A stretch of DNA of 64,000 nucleotides from Candidatus Poribacteria bacterium (GTDB lineage: Bacteria > Poribacteria > WGA-4E > WGA-3G): positions 1 to 64,000 of the forward strand of contig JAJDWA010000072.1 in assembly GCA_022825825.1 (NCBI GenBank), given 5' to 3'. Every line of letters begins with the position of its first letter. Within the stretch, counting starts at the first letter, position 1. The notes below the pieces were generated by a model that worked only from the letters and a program-made list of their open reading frames with translations, searched no databases and was not told the DNA's origin. The position numbers were made by a program, and so were the translations under genes. Of the stretch, positions 1-8,754 are shown in pieces.

Positions 1-32
1 TGGTCTAAAATCTGATAACATAAGTTCTAAGT

Positions 33-105
33 GGAAAAGAGGGTCCATTTCTAAATATCCTTTCAAAAAATGGAAATGTTTATTCTGAAAGGATAACCTC
101 TTTTC
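33..105. repeat. Nested inverted repeat upstream of the first gene
   Basis: Two nested inverted repeats are visible. The outer arms are GAAAAGAGG (34-42) and CCTCTTTTC (97-105); the inner arms are TATCCTTTCA (56-65) and TGAAAGGATA (86-95). Together they could fold into one long imperfect hairpin. It may be a terminator of a gene left of the window, a small mobile palindrome or a structured leader. No T-run follows immediately, so a simple terminator is not certain. Confidence 0.45.
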
Positions 106-257
106 TGCTTTTTGTCACAAAAAATTGTCCAAACTATAGTAAAATAGTAGGGGAGAAATCGCGAAAATACAGATATATAACTTGAACACAATACATACTT
201 TTGAAGTAGAGAATCCATGCTTTCCCCAACCGAGTCGACCGTGGTGCGTTTAAATTT

Positions 258-2570
258 ATGATCTATAAAACCTTTTCATATTGGCTGTGGTTCGCAATTT
301 TTGGGATTTTAGCAGTAGTGCTTGCCACAAAACCCCTATTCAATATACTCGCTTTTGAGTTTTGCGGGATTATCACGCTCTGCGTGGCTTTTGCTTGTTC
401 CCACGTTGCAATGACTGAATTCCAAACAATGAAACGCGATCCTAATAACCTGATTGGCTCACCGAGTCGGGTTATTTTGGGATGTTTCTGGCGCGCATTT
501 TTAGCGAATTTTGTATTACTGATTGTAGCACTTACCATAATTCTGCTAAATGCATTCCGTATAAAAAACTGCAATTTCGGTGAAGGATTTCTCTTTTTTC
601 TTATTTTACCCACACTTAGCTGCATTACTGCAACCGCAGCAGGTTTATTCTTCAATGTGTGGATTCAAAAGAGATGGTTAGCATATCTGGTATATCTGGC
701 ATTTCTTCTTATTTCATGTGTTCCTGTTGCCATAAATTTGATTTTCCATCCGCCAGTGTTTGCTTTTCATCCTATTTTCGGATATTTCCCTGGACCTATA
801 TACGATTTCGTTATTTCAATCACAAGCACCTTGCTCGTAGCACGTGGTGAAACACTGATATGGGCACTGTTATTTCTAACAATTTCAATCTATACGTGTG
901 AAATTAGTAGGGAGACAGGTTTTGTTCCAAAACTTCAGTGGCGTAATCTTATCCAATTTTCCGCTAAGAATTCGTTTTGGCGTATCACAACGGTTTGTAC
1001 ATTGGTTATCGCCATAATAGGTATTGAATCTTTTTCAGGGAAGTTAGGGATTCGTCCTTCGCGTGACGACGTCGCTCAAGCGTTAGGGGGTTATAGGGAA
1101 ACGGAGCATTTTGAAATCTTCTATGCGCGAGAACTTGAAAATGATATAGATTTATTTGCTGATGATTGTGAGTTTCGTTACGCCCAGTTGTCTGATTACT
1201 TACAGACAAAGAGTTCAAAGAAAGTCCGTGCCTATCTATATGCGTCCCCTGAACAAAAAAAGAAGCTAATCGGAGCTGGTAATACGTATGTTGAAGACCC
1301 GTTTGGTCACGGCTTTCATCTTCATTCAGCAGGTTTCCCGCATCCTGTTTTAAAACATGAACTTGCGCACGTATTGACTGCCGATTGGTCTCCCTGGAAG
1401 GTTAGCTTGAACGTGGGAGTGCACGAAGGCATTGCCGTTGCTGCAGATTGGGATGAAGGACGGCTTACAGTGCATCAATGGGCAAAAGCGATGCGTCAAT
1501 TAAAGGTTGCACCTCCTCTTTCCAACGTCATGGGCATCGGGTTTTGGAGACATGCAAGTTCGCGAAGTTATTTACTTGCAGGATCCTTTATCCGTTTCCT
1601 TGTTGACACTTATGGATTGGATAAGTTAAAACAGGCTTTTCCACTTGGGAATTTATCAAAAAGTTACGCTAAAGATTTGAACGTTTTGGAGACGGAATGG
1701 ATTAAATTTTTATCAAATGAAGTGCCTTTGCAAGAGACAGACATAGCTTATGCTGAGCGCCGTTTAAAACGGGGCGGAATCTTTGAACAGGTCTGCGCTC
1801 ATGAAATGGCAGCGTTACGAAATCAAGCGTGGCAAGCATATTACCGAAATGATTTTACGTCTGCTATTGACATTTTTCATCAAATGCTGTCAGATGAACC
1901 CGAAAATCCAAGAACGCAACTGGGATTAATGTATAGTGCATTTAAGATGGGCGATTATAAGCAATCAACTTTACTTGCAAAACGCATGATGGCAGATGTA
2001 AATTCACAATATAACGCTGAAGCAGCGCAGTTACTTGGAGATATTTTTTGGCTACAAGGGAATACAGAAAAAGCGTTAAATCTATATAAAGAAACTGTTA
2101 TGCAGGCTACCCACGAAACCGTTGAACAGAGTATTTTAAAACGTATTGCAGCACTTTCGGAAAATTATACACCTCAATCCAGAGAGTGGCTGCGTACTGT
2201 TATACTTCCAAAAAGTTCTGCAGGCCGTACAGGAAGTGGGACGAAAATGGCACTTCTATTACGGGTTATCGGAACTGAACCTGACAGTTGGTTAGCCTAT
2301 TTTTTAGTAGGTGAGTTACTTCATAAAGAGAAAACGTGGGAGTTAAGCACACAATATCTCCATCATGCAATTGTTTTAGGGCGAGAAGAGGAGAAACAAA
2401 CAATGCCCTCTCAAATTACATTGAAATCACGCTGGTTGTTGGGAATGAATGCTTTTCACATGAGAGATTTTAGAATCGCAGCAGAAATATTTTCATCCAT
2501 AGCAACCGATCAAACACAACCCATGGGGATTCAACTTTCTGCACGATATTGGGTAGAACGGTGTCGGTGA
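258..2570 (+). CDS. Multi-pass membrane protein with HExxH metallopeptidase domain and TPR repeats
   Basis: 770 aa. The first 265 residues or so hold about seven hydrophobic membrane segments. Next comes a soluble domain with the zinc-metallopeptidase motif HELAH (H367-H371) and a second glutamate in HEGIAVAADW (E390), the gluzincin layout of peptidase MA-like proteins. From about residue 520 to the end there are TPR-like helical repeats. Family knowledge suggests a membrane-anchored protease with a peptide- or protein-binding tail; the substrate is unknown. The ATG start has no clear Shine-Dalgarno sequence. The gene stands alone: the downstream region is a transposase remnant. The N-terminal part could also be read as an ABC-2-like permease region, which I cannot settle by eye. 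Confidence 0.7.
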   Translation: MIYKTFSYWLWFAIFGILAVVLATKPLFNILAFEFCGIITLCVAFACSHVAMTEFQTMKRDPNNLIGSPSRVILGCFWRAFLANFVLLIVALTIILLNAFRIKNCNFGEGFLFFLILPTLSCITATAAGLFFNVWIQKRWLAYLVYLAFLLISCVPVAINLIFHPPVFAFHPIFGYFPGPIYDFVISITSTLLVARGETLIWALLFLTISIYTCEISRETGFVPKLQWRNLIQFSAKNSFWRITTVCTLVIAIIGIESFSGKLGIRPSRDDVAQALGGYRETEHFEIFYARELENDIDLFADDCEFRYAQLSDYLQTKSSKKVRAYLYASPEQKKKLIGAGNTYVEDPFGHGFHLHSAGFPHPVLKHELAHVLTADWSPWKVSLNVGVHEGIAVAADWDEGRLTVHQWAKAMRQLKVAPPLSNVMGIGFWRHASSRSYLLAGSFIRFLVDTYGLDKLKQAFPLGNLSKSYAKDLNVLETEWIKFLSNEVPLQETDIAYAERRLKRGGIFEQVCAHEMAALRNQAWQAYYRNDFTSAIDIFHQMLSDEPENPRTQLGLMYSAFKMGDYKQSTLLAKRMMADVNSQYNAEAAQLLGDIFWLQGNTEKALNLYKETVMQATHETVEQSILKRIAALSENYTPQSREWLRTVILPKSSAGRTGSGTKMALLLRVIGTEPDSWLAYFLVGELLHKEKTWELSTQYLHHAIVLGREEEKQTMPSQITLKSRWLLGMNAFHMRDFRIAAEIFSSIATDQTQPMGIQLSARYWVERCR

Positions 2571-2699
2571 ACAAATAGCCGAGCGCGATAGGTTATGTTA
2601 CATTTGCCTGAGTATTTTTAGCAAGGTTAGCGATTACAAAATTGTTGGTGTTGATTTGATGGTGCAGTACTCTTTAAAATTCAGCGGCATTCAATTGTC

Positions 2700-2950
2700 A
2701 ATATTATTCCGAACAGCATATCCCGTGTCCGATGAGACAAGTTTTCTATTGCCAATGTCCACCCCTGAGTTTCAATAGACGCGCTGCTGAAGCAGGTTCA
2801 AGTGTCAAACTTGTTATCCCATATTGTATTTGATAGTTCTTTTTACCTGTTCGGGTATTTATCCGTTCAGTCTTGTATTGATAAACTTGCGCAAATCAGG
2901 AACTGCTGCTAACACATCAAGTCCGTGGCGAGATTTTGTTTTCGTCATTG
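2700..2950 (-). pseudogene. ISAs1-family transposase remnant
   Basis: This stretch has no intact ORF. Read on the minus strand it gives pieces of an ISAs1-type transposase C-terminus: a run with FAQVYQYKTER, then TGKKNYQIQYGITSLT, then SAARLLKLRGGHW, and after a one-base shift IENLSHRTRD. The order and spacing fit the YGITSL, GHW-IEN and H-RD signatures of that family. Stops and frameshifts show that it is dead. It fills most of the otherwise empty stretch 2571-3117. Confidence 0.65.
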
Positions 2951-3117
2951 TTCACCTCTGAATGCCTCTGCAACAATTCTATCTTATTGACATTCCCCCG
3001 GTAGATATGTTATTATTTTCACATAAAAGTATTCATCTGTTTTGATACGGATACCGCACTAACACATAACATTTGAAATTCTCTGTGGACTTTGAGGCTA
3101 TGTAATGGAGGTAGTCA

Positions 3118-4296
3118 GTGGCTCAGATACCACAACAAACGCTTTTCGATCTGACACAAGATGGCTTGGTTATTGGTGAAAAAATTCATCAAATCTATCC
3201 TGAATTTGATGTGTCCACCTTTGTTATGGATGTTCGGAAAGAGATGGAGGGACAAACGATTTACAACGTGACGAAAGCCATTGGGCGCTTATTACGTCAC
3301 CACCTACCTCAAAACTATTCTGAAGCACTCGCTATCTTGATGGATTACGTCAACATTGAAGCGCCATCAAAACAGGCTTTACACCCCTCTGCCGAAACTG
3401 AGACAAGTTTGAGACCAATTTCGCATTTCATCAGTTTATACGGACTTGCGGATTTTGATGCATCTCTGGATGCTTTCTGTGAGATCGCAAAATATCGCTG
3501 CACTCGTAGCGGAGAAATACGTGAATTTGTTATTAAAGACCCGAATCGGTGTTTCCAACGTTTTGGTGAATGGGTCAAAGATGAAAACGTAAACCTCCGT
3601 TTGTTCGTTGCCGCTGCACTTTGTACACGGGGAACATGGCAAAAATGGTTGCGTCCGTTTATTCGAGACCCACAACCAATTTTGGAACTTTTGGAAATAC
3701 TAAAAGCTGACCCTGACGCGCGTGTTCGGGAACACGTTGCTAAAGACATGCGCGACATTGTAAAAGACTATCCAGAAATAGGATATACTACGTTGGAAAG
3801 ATGGAATCAGGACAGCAGCGCAGAAACAAAAAAGATTCTTCAACAAGCACTCAAATATCAAGTAAAAATTGGAGATAAACGTGCTTATAAATTACTCGGA
3901 TTAGAAATGCCGCAGACGTTAGGAAAAGCATATATTACTTTAATGGAGTTGCAGCCCGAATTCCAATGCCAACCAATCAACGTCCCATTTCGCTTTTCGT
4001 TCAGTTTTCAAAGCAAATCTGATAAACCCCAAACGATTCTTACCTACTATGTAATCGCCTATAAACGTCCAACTGGACACATTACTCGCAAACGCTACCG
4101 TTTCAGTCAACGGAAGTTGAAACCGAAACAACGCGTTGCTTACAAAAAATCACTTTTTCCTTTGCCTTCACTCAAGCAGTATCACGATGGGAAGGCGTGT
4201 CTCGGTTGGCATCGTCTTGAACTTGAGATGAACGGTAATGTAGTTGGGGGTTTTGATTTTGAAGTCACAGTACCAAAAGATCGGAAACATGGTTGA
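3118..4296 (+). CDS. AlkC-like DNA alkylation repeat protein
   Basis: 392 aa with a GTG start; GGAGGT lies at 3107-3112, five bases upstream. The N-terminal two thirds resemble the HEAT-like repeats of AlkC/AlkD 3-methyladenine DNA glycosylases: a HHLPQNY element, a paired-helix repeat with PDARVREHVAKDMRDIVKDY, and LERWNQDSSAETKKIL. The last 110 residues or so form a beta-rich extension (FRFSFSFQSK, YRFSQRKLKPKQR, GWHRLELEMNGN) like the Ig-like tail of AlkC-type proteins. Expected role: removal of alkylated bases from DNA in the cytoplasm. No other alkylation-repair gene is nearby. Confidence 0.8.
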   Translation: MAQIPQQTLFDLTQDGLVIGEKIHQIYPEFDVSTFVMDVRKEMEGQTIYNVTKAIGRLLRHHLPQNYSEALAILMDYVNIEAPSKQALHPSAETETSLRPISHFISLYGLADFDASLDAFCEIAKYRCTRSGEIREFVIKDPNRCFQRFGEWVKDENVNLRLFVAAALCTRGTWQKWLRPFIRDPQPILELLEILKADPDARVREHVAKDMRDIVKDYPEIGYTTLERWNQDSSAETKKILQQALKYQVKIGDKRAYKLLGLEMPQTLGKAYITLMELQPEFQCQPINVPFRFSFSFQSKSDKPQTILTYYVIAYKRPTGHITRKRYRFSQRKLKPKQRVAYKKSLFPLPSLKQYHDGKACLGWHRLELEMNGNVVGGFDFEVTVPKDRKHG

Positions 4297-4349
4297 ACCT
4301 GTAACTATTGACCCAGTGAAAATGTCTTGAATTTAGGAGGAGTTTGTAA

Positions 4350-5084
4350 ATGACAGGTGAAGAAAAGTTTAAAGTTGACCTTGAAGGATATCTCGTCATT
4401 AAAAACGTTTTGACAGATGATGAAGTGGTAGAAATGAATGCCTTTATGGACAAAGGTGAAATGAATGGACGCCCAAGTCTCTGGGGAGAACCCTTTAAGA
4501 ATCTGATTGACCATCCAAAAATACTTCCGTACCTTATTGAGTTATTGGGACCGCATGTCCGTCTCGATCATGATTACGCAATTTTGATGGACGCAGGTGA
4601 AAAAAGGGGTGGACTGCACGGGGGTGAAGATGGCGGGCGTGCAGGTGGAAATGTTGGTGATCACTGGTATAAGTACCGTGATGGTGTGATGCGGAATGGA
4701 TTGTGTGTAATGACCTACAATTTGGCAGATGCCCCAGACGGGACAGGCGGGTTTGCCTGTATTCCAGCGAGCCATAAAAGCAATTTCGCACCAGAAATTC
4801 CGGGAGAGGTACGCCGTTTCGAACGTCCAGCACACTATGTCGTCCAACCGTCACTTGAAGCGGGAGATGTGCTGTTTTTCACAGAGGCACTCATTCATGG
4901 CACAATGCCGTGGACAGCAACACATCAGCGCCGTGCTTTGCTATACAAATACAGTCCAGGACATTCTGCGTGGTCGGGAAATTACTATGACATTAGCCAG
5001 TATACCGACTTGACAGAACAGCAGAAACGGATGCTCTTGCCACCATCTATAGGCAGGAGGCCACACGTTACTGAAGCAAATTGA
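4350..5084 (+). CDS. Phytanoyl-CoA dioxygenase family protein (tandem copy 1)
   Basis: 244 aa; strong AGGAGG at 4337-4342. The fold is that of the PhyH-type Fe(II)/2-oxoglutarate dioxygenases. Visible elements are RLDHDYAILM, an LHGGED segment (H90) where the usual HxD metal motif would be expected, GSHK-like ASHKSNF, GDVLFFTEALIHGTMPW with the likely distal metal His (H183), and HQRRALLYKYSPGH with the arginine expected to bind 2-oxoglutarate. The family hydroxylates small organic acids or lipids; the substrate cannot be read from the sequence. A near-identical copy follows 79 bp downstream, suggesting tandem duplication and joint transcription. Confidence 0.85.
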   Translation: MTGEEKFKVDLEGYLVIKNVLTDDEVVEMNAFMDKGEMNGRPSLWGEPFKNLIDHPKILPYLIELLGPHVRLDHDYAILMDAGEKRGGLHGGEDGGRAGGNVGDHWYKYRDGVMRNGLCVMTYNLADAPDGTGGFACIPASHKSNFAPEIPGEVRRFERPAHYVVQPSLEAGDVLFFTEALIHGTMPWTATHQRRALLYKYSPGHSAWSGNYYDISQYTDLTEQQKRMLLPPSIGRRPHVTEAN

Positions 5085-5163
5085 AATTGAATGTTGGCTT
5101 TCAGCATTGGTTAAAAATTGGCACGAAAACCGGTTACAATCACATTGAAAGGAATTTTTATTC

Positions 5164-5898
5164 ATGACAGGTGAAGAAAAATTTACTGTAGACCTTGAAG
5201 GATATCTGATAATTAAAAATGTTTTAACTGAAGATGAAGTCGCTGAGATGAACATCTTCATTGATAAAGGTGAACTCCAGGGGCCTCCGAGTCTATGGGG
5301 AGAACCGTTTAAACGGCTCATTGATCATCCAAAAATTCTACCCTATCTTGTAGAGATGTTGGGCCCAAATGTGCGTTTAGATCACGACTATCCCATTTTC
5401 ATGAAGGGTGGTGAAGGACGCGGTGGACTGCACGGTGGTGAAGATGGCGGACGTCCAGGTGGTCCTGAAGGCGATCATTGGTACAAGTATCGCGACGGTG
5501 TGATGCGGAACGGGTTATGCGTAATGACTTATAACCTCGCTGACGCTCCTGAAGGTGCTGGCGGATTCGCATGCATTCCAGGAAGCCACAAAAGCAACTT
5601 TTTGAAAGAAATTCCACCAGACGTCCGAAACTTTGAACGTCCAGTACACTATGTTGTCCAGCCTGCCCTTGGAGCAGGGGATGTGTTGTTTTTCACAGAG
5701 GCACTCATTCATGGCACAATGCCGTGGAAAGCGGAACATCAACGGCGTTCTTTGTTATACAAATACAGTCCGGGACATTCTGCGTGGTCAGGAAATTACT
5801 ACGACATTAGCAAATATGGCGAGTTAACCGAACAACAGAAACGGATGCTGATGGCGCCTTCAATCGGTGGAAGACCTCGCGTCGTAGATGCGAATTAA
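5164..5898 (+). CDS. Phytanoyl-CoA dioxygenase family protein (tandem copy 2)
   Basis: 244 aa. By hand count about 200 of 244 residues match the preceding gene with no gaps, so this is a tandem duplicate. The same candidate metal and cosubstrate residues are kept: LHGGED (H90), LIHGTMPW (H183) and HQRRSLLYK. Differences cluster around residues 31-40 and 76-102 and at the C-terminus, which could alter substrate choice. An AAAGGAA element lies upstream of the ATG. A GC-rich hairpin 37 bp after the stop may end the transcript. Confidence 0.85.
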   Translation: MTGEEKFTVDLEGYLIIKNVLTEDEVAEMNIFIDKGELQGPPSLWGEPFKRLIDHPKILPYLVEMLGPNVRLDHDYPIFMKGGEGRGGLHGGEDGGRPGGPEGDHWYKYRDGVMRNGLCVMTYNLADAPEGAGGFACIPGSHKSNFLKEIPPDVRNFERPVHYVVQPALGAGDVLFFTEALIHGTMPWKAEHQRRSLLYKYSPGHSAWSGNYYDISKYGELTEQQKRMLMAPSIGGRPRVVDAN

Positions 5899-5935
5899 AA
5901 TAGGACTTAACTGTTTAACATCCTTTAAGTATTAG

Positions 5936-5960
5936 TAGGCGCGTTTTGGAAACGCGCCTA
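5936..5960. repeat. REP-like palindrome (GTAG family)
   Basis: Perfect 11-bp stem with a 3-base loop: TAGGCGCGTTT, TGG, AAACGCGCCTA. It is preceded by G, so the 5' end reads GTAGG. The same design recurs at 49701-49725 and, with other stem bases, elsewhere in the window. It could act as a terminator between the PhyH and ankyrin genes, but no T-run follows. Confidence 0.6.
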
Positions 5961-5990
5961 TCCAAGTGAATTAGGTATAGGGAGTAATAA

Positions 5991-7148
5991 GTGCCAAAAA
6001 CTCAACTTACTGGAAAACAGAGCGACTTCCTTAAAATCGTTGTTGCTGCGGCAGGTCGTGGGAACGTTAAGGCAGTTCGGCAATTTTTAGATTACAAACC
6101 TGAATGGCTCCACACTATCGGTTCACATGGCAGAACGATGTTGTGGGAAGCCGCATATCGTGGAAAATTGGAAGTCGTTAAATTTCTCGTAGAACAAGGT
6201 GCGGATATGAATCTTCCCGGCTGCCATCTTAGTCAACATGATCTTGAGATTACACCTTACTGTGTTGCTCGACACGAAGGACGTGATGAGGTGGCGGAAT
6301 ATCTGTTACAACAAGGGGCAATAGTTAGTATCCATACAGCAGCCTATCTCGGTGATTATGAGACTGCACTTTCACTCCTTGATGACGATCCCAATCTTGT
6401 CAATAGCGGATACCTCCAATCTGTGATGCTACCGTCCGGTGAACTTGAACACAGAGATACAGAGTGGGCAACACCTCTCTGCTACGCTATCGTTGGTGGA
6501 AACATACGGATTGTTGAATTGATTATCTCAAGAGGTGCGATAATTGAACCGCACAGTAAACTCTTGCTGGATCACGCTGTATCTACAGATAGAGTAGACA
6601 TCGTTAAATTGCTATTCGGAAATGGTGCTGATCTGAGCAAAGCACCACGAATTTATGATGATAATTCGGATATGAGCGTGCTGCTCAAGTCCCATGGTGT
6701 TCCGTCCAAGGACATAAACGCACCGGATAAGATGGGTTGGCCTCCGCTCCCTTATGCATGTCGTGGAGATAAAGGCGAACATCCTGAAAAGGTTTTGAGC
6801 CTTTTGGAACTGGGGGCGGATATTGATGTCCGAAGTAGCAAAGGGAAAACAGCATTGCATTGTGTAGCAAAGGCCGGTTTCCTCAAAGTTATCAATGTAT
6901 TGATGGAAAATGGTGCGAATATTGATGCTGTTGACAACAACGGTGAAACGCCTCTGTATGAGGCAATCCGATCCACGATAAAAAATCGTGAAAAGCAGCG
7001 CGCAGCGTTGGAAGCACTGCTTACTAAAGGTGCAAACCCGAATGCTGAGAACCGTAGAGGGCTGACACCGTTACAAGCTGCGCATCTGCTGCGCAGGACA
7101 GATTCCGAAGAAATTGTTGAGTTATTGAAAAAGTATGGTGCTGTTTAG
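5991..7148 (+). CDS. Ankyrin repeat protein
   Basis: 385 aa with a GTG start and a purine-rich AGGGAG about seven bases upstream. Ankyrin repeats run through most of the chain: GRTMLWEAAYRGKLEVVKFL, then GNIRIVELIISRGA, KTALHCVAKAGFLKVINVL and NNGETPLYEAI, closing with RRGLTPLQAAHLL. There is no signal peptide or membrane segment, so it is probably cytoplasmic and used for protein binding. The gene lies between REP-like palindromes on both sides, so it is likely its own transcription unit. Confidence 0.85.
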   Translation: MPKTQLTGKQSDFLKIVVAAAGRGNVKAVRQFLDYKPEWLHTIGSHGRTMLWEAAYRGKLEVVKFLVEQGADMNLPGCHLSQHDLEITPYCVARHEGRDEVAEYLLQQGAIVSIHTAAYLGDYETALSLLDDDPNLVNSGYLQSVMLPSGELEHRDTEWATPLCYAIVGGNIRIVELIISRGAIIEPHSKLLLDHAVSTDRVDIVKLLFGNGADLSKAPRIYDDNSDMSVLLKSHGVPSKDINAPDKMGWPPLPYACRGDKGEHPEKVLSLLELGADIDVRSSKGKTALHCVAKAGFLKVINVLMENGANIDAVDNNGETPLYEAIRSTIKNREKQRAALEALLTKGANPNAENRRGLTPLQAAHLLRRTDSEEIVELLKKYGAV

Positions 7149-7163
7149 CACCCTTCCAGGCCT

Positions 7164-7189
7164 GGTAGGTTCGGTTTCCTAACCGAACC
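7164..7189. repeat. REP-like palindrome, left arm of an inverted pair
   Basis: Hairpin with stem GGTTCGGTT, loop TCCT and stem AACCGAACC (7168-7189), preceded by GGTA. Its first 22 bases are the exact reverse complement of 7278-7299, so the two form an inverted pair around about 90 bp, like a bacterial interspersed mosaic element. Confidence 0.65.
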
Positions 7190-7277
7190 GGACCTTTTCG
7201 AGTTCGTAAGAAAGTTTCTTGTTTATGCGGCACTGTATGGAATACGCTAAAGATATAGGTTTCGCCTACGATCAGAG

Positions 7278-7299
7278 CGGTTAGGAAACCGAACCTACC
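7278..7299. repeat. REP-like palindrome, right arm of an inverted pair
   Basis: CGGTTAGGAAACC followed by GAACCTACC is the exact reverse complement of 7164-7185. A diverged relative is present at 37353-37377. The 7149-7384 intergenic region holds this pair and no other feature I can name. Confidence 0.65.
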
Positions 7300-7384
7300 G
7301 AGATCAGGCTGGTAAGTTGTGTTTTTCTTAATTAAAATTGACTTCTATTGCAGGTCAACCAGATAACTTCAACTATCGCAAAAG

Positions 7385-8116
7385 ATGAAATCACCCTATA
7401 CGCGCGAAAAACTCATCAAAGATTTTTCCAATCTCGGCATTGAAAAAGCAGGGACGCTTTTTATCCATTCCTCTTTCAAGAGTTTAGGACAAGTTGAAGG
7501 CGGGGCAGGTACAGTTATTTCTGCGCTTGAAATGGTCACTGGGCAAGATGGATTGATATTGATGCCCTCATTTAACCTTTTGCCGAGTCGAGAAGAACGC
7601 ACAAAATCTTGGGATGTTGAAAAGACACCTTCTACTGTAGGATGGTTAACAGAGTTTTTCCGACAGATGCCCGGCACCTATCGTTCCGATCACTATTCGC
7701 ATTCTGTTGCTGCTCGTGGGAAAGGTGCAGAGGCATTTGTCGCTGATCATCTCCGATGTGAAGGTTATCAATCCCCGTGGGATTACCCACCTTGGGGCAA
7801 GACTTACGGTACACACTCTCCAATGTTCCGTGCGTATAAAGCAGATGCTAAACTCCTTATGATCGGTGTTGACTATCAAACTTCGACTTATATTCATCTT
7901 GTTGAAGTTATCTATTGGAATAAACGCCTTGCTGACGACCCTAGCGCTAACTTTGTTGGATTAAATCGTCCAGAACTTGGCGCATTTTGGGACGCGCTCG
8001 GAAATCTGAGACGAGGAAAAGTCGGGGATTCAGACTGTCGTTTGTTTCAGATTAAGACGTATGTAGATACCCTGCTTGCAGAGGTAGAACGAAATCCTGA
8101 CCCGTACATTGTGTAA
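7385..8116 (+). CDS. AAC(3)-family N-acetyltransferase
   Basis: 243 aa. The sequence follows the aminoglycoside N3-acetyltransferase family: GTLFIHSSFKSLGQVEGGA at the N-terminus, LILMPSFN, RSDHYSHSVAARGKGAE with the conserved HS-AA region, and the long C-terminal half with LLMIGVDYQTSTYIHLVEV. The family transfers acetyl from acetyl-CoA to an amine. Environmental members often act on unknown amines, so antibiotic resistance is not shown. It begins a likely operon with a nucleotidyltransferase-fold protein and a PhyH protein. The start has only a weak ribosome binding site. Confidence 0.85.
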   Translation: MKSPYTREKLIKDFSNLGIEKAGTLFIHSSFKSLGQVEGGAGTVISALEMVTGQDGLILMPSFNLLPSREERTKSWDVEKTPSTVGWLTEFFRQMPGTYRSDHYSHSVAARGKGAEAFVADHLRCEGYQSPWDYPPWGKTYGTHSPMFRAYKADAKLLMIGVDYQTSTYIHLVEVIYWNKRLADDPSANFVGLNRPELGAFWDALGNLRRGKVGDSDCRLFQIKTYVDTLLAEVERNPDPYIV

Positions 8117-8160
8117 AGTGCATAATTGAAAAGGATTGCTCATCTCCATAGGAATTATTG

Positions 8161-8754
8161 ATGATCGACAAAGAGATTATTGCGTATTCCCGTTCACTAC
8201 GGAACGAAGCAAGTGACCTGCTAAATACTGAAGGCTTACTGCCACTGTTAAAATCTTTCGGGACAACACGGGTTATCGGCAGTTATACGCTGGATATGAT
8301 GACGTGGCCTGATATTGACATCAGCATGAAACTACCAGATGATCAGGATGTCGGGTTATTCTTTGAGATTGGAAAGAAAATCGCAACAAAGTTTCATGTC
8401 ACAAAAATGTCGTATTCAAATCATTTTATACGCAACTTTCCCGGATTTGATCACGGGCTTTATTGGGGTATTCAGCTTCGTTACGCTGAACAGGAATGGA
8501 AGATAGACCTCTGGGGATATGGCGAAACAGATTATGAAGCACACATGACTGACTTTGATGTGTTGCACAACCAGCTGCAGCAGGCAGATCGTACGGCTAT
8601 CTTACGCATTAAACACCCTGTATCTCAACGGCCTGATTATCGGGGAGATGTTTACAATAGCATGGCTGTCTACCGGGCAGTTCTTACAGAAAAGGTTGCA
8701 TCTTTAGAAGAATTCAACAGATGGATTGAAAGGAATTCGCATGCTAACACCTGA
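8161..8754 (+). CDS. Nucleotidyltransferase-fold protein of unknown role
   Basis: 197 aa from the ATG at 8161, six bases after GGAA. The chain shows GSYTLDMMTWPDIDISM, a GS-x9-DxD pattern typical of pol-beta-like nucleotidyltransferases, followed by a helical region and QLRYAEQEWKIDLWGYG, which could supply the third acidic residue. Small nucleotidyltransferases can adenylylate drugs, tRNA or proteins; the target is unknown. It sits between an AAC(3)-family gene and a PhyH gene and its 3' end overlaps the next start, so translation is probably coupled. Confidence 0.6.
   Translation: MIDKEIIAYSRSLRNEASDLLNTEGLLPLLKSFGTTRVIGSYTLDMMTWPDIDISMKLPDDQDVGLFFEIGKKIATKFHVTKMSYSNHFIRNFPGFDHGLYWGIQLRYAEQEWKIDLWGYGETDYEAHMTDFDVLHNQLQQADRTAILRIKHPVSQRPDYRGDVYNSMAVYRAVLTEKVASLEEFNRWIERNSHANT

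Noticed and set aside
263..655. 130-codon open frame on the minus strand inside the first gene
   Set aside because: It lies fully opposite the hydrophobic region of a convincing gene and has no start signal or protein character.
4729..5013. 94-codon frame in the tandem PhyH gene, with a counterpart at 5633-5827
   Set aside because: The apparent conservation between the two places is only the result of the tandem gene duplication.
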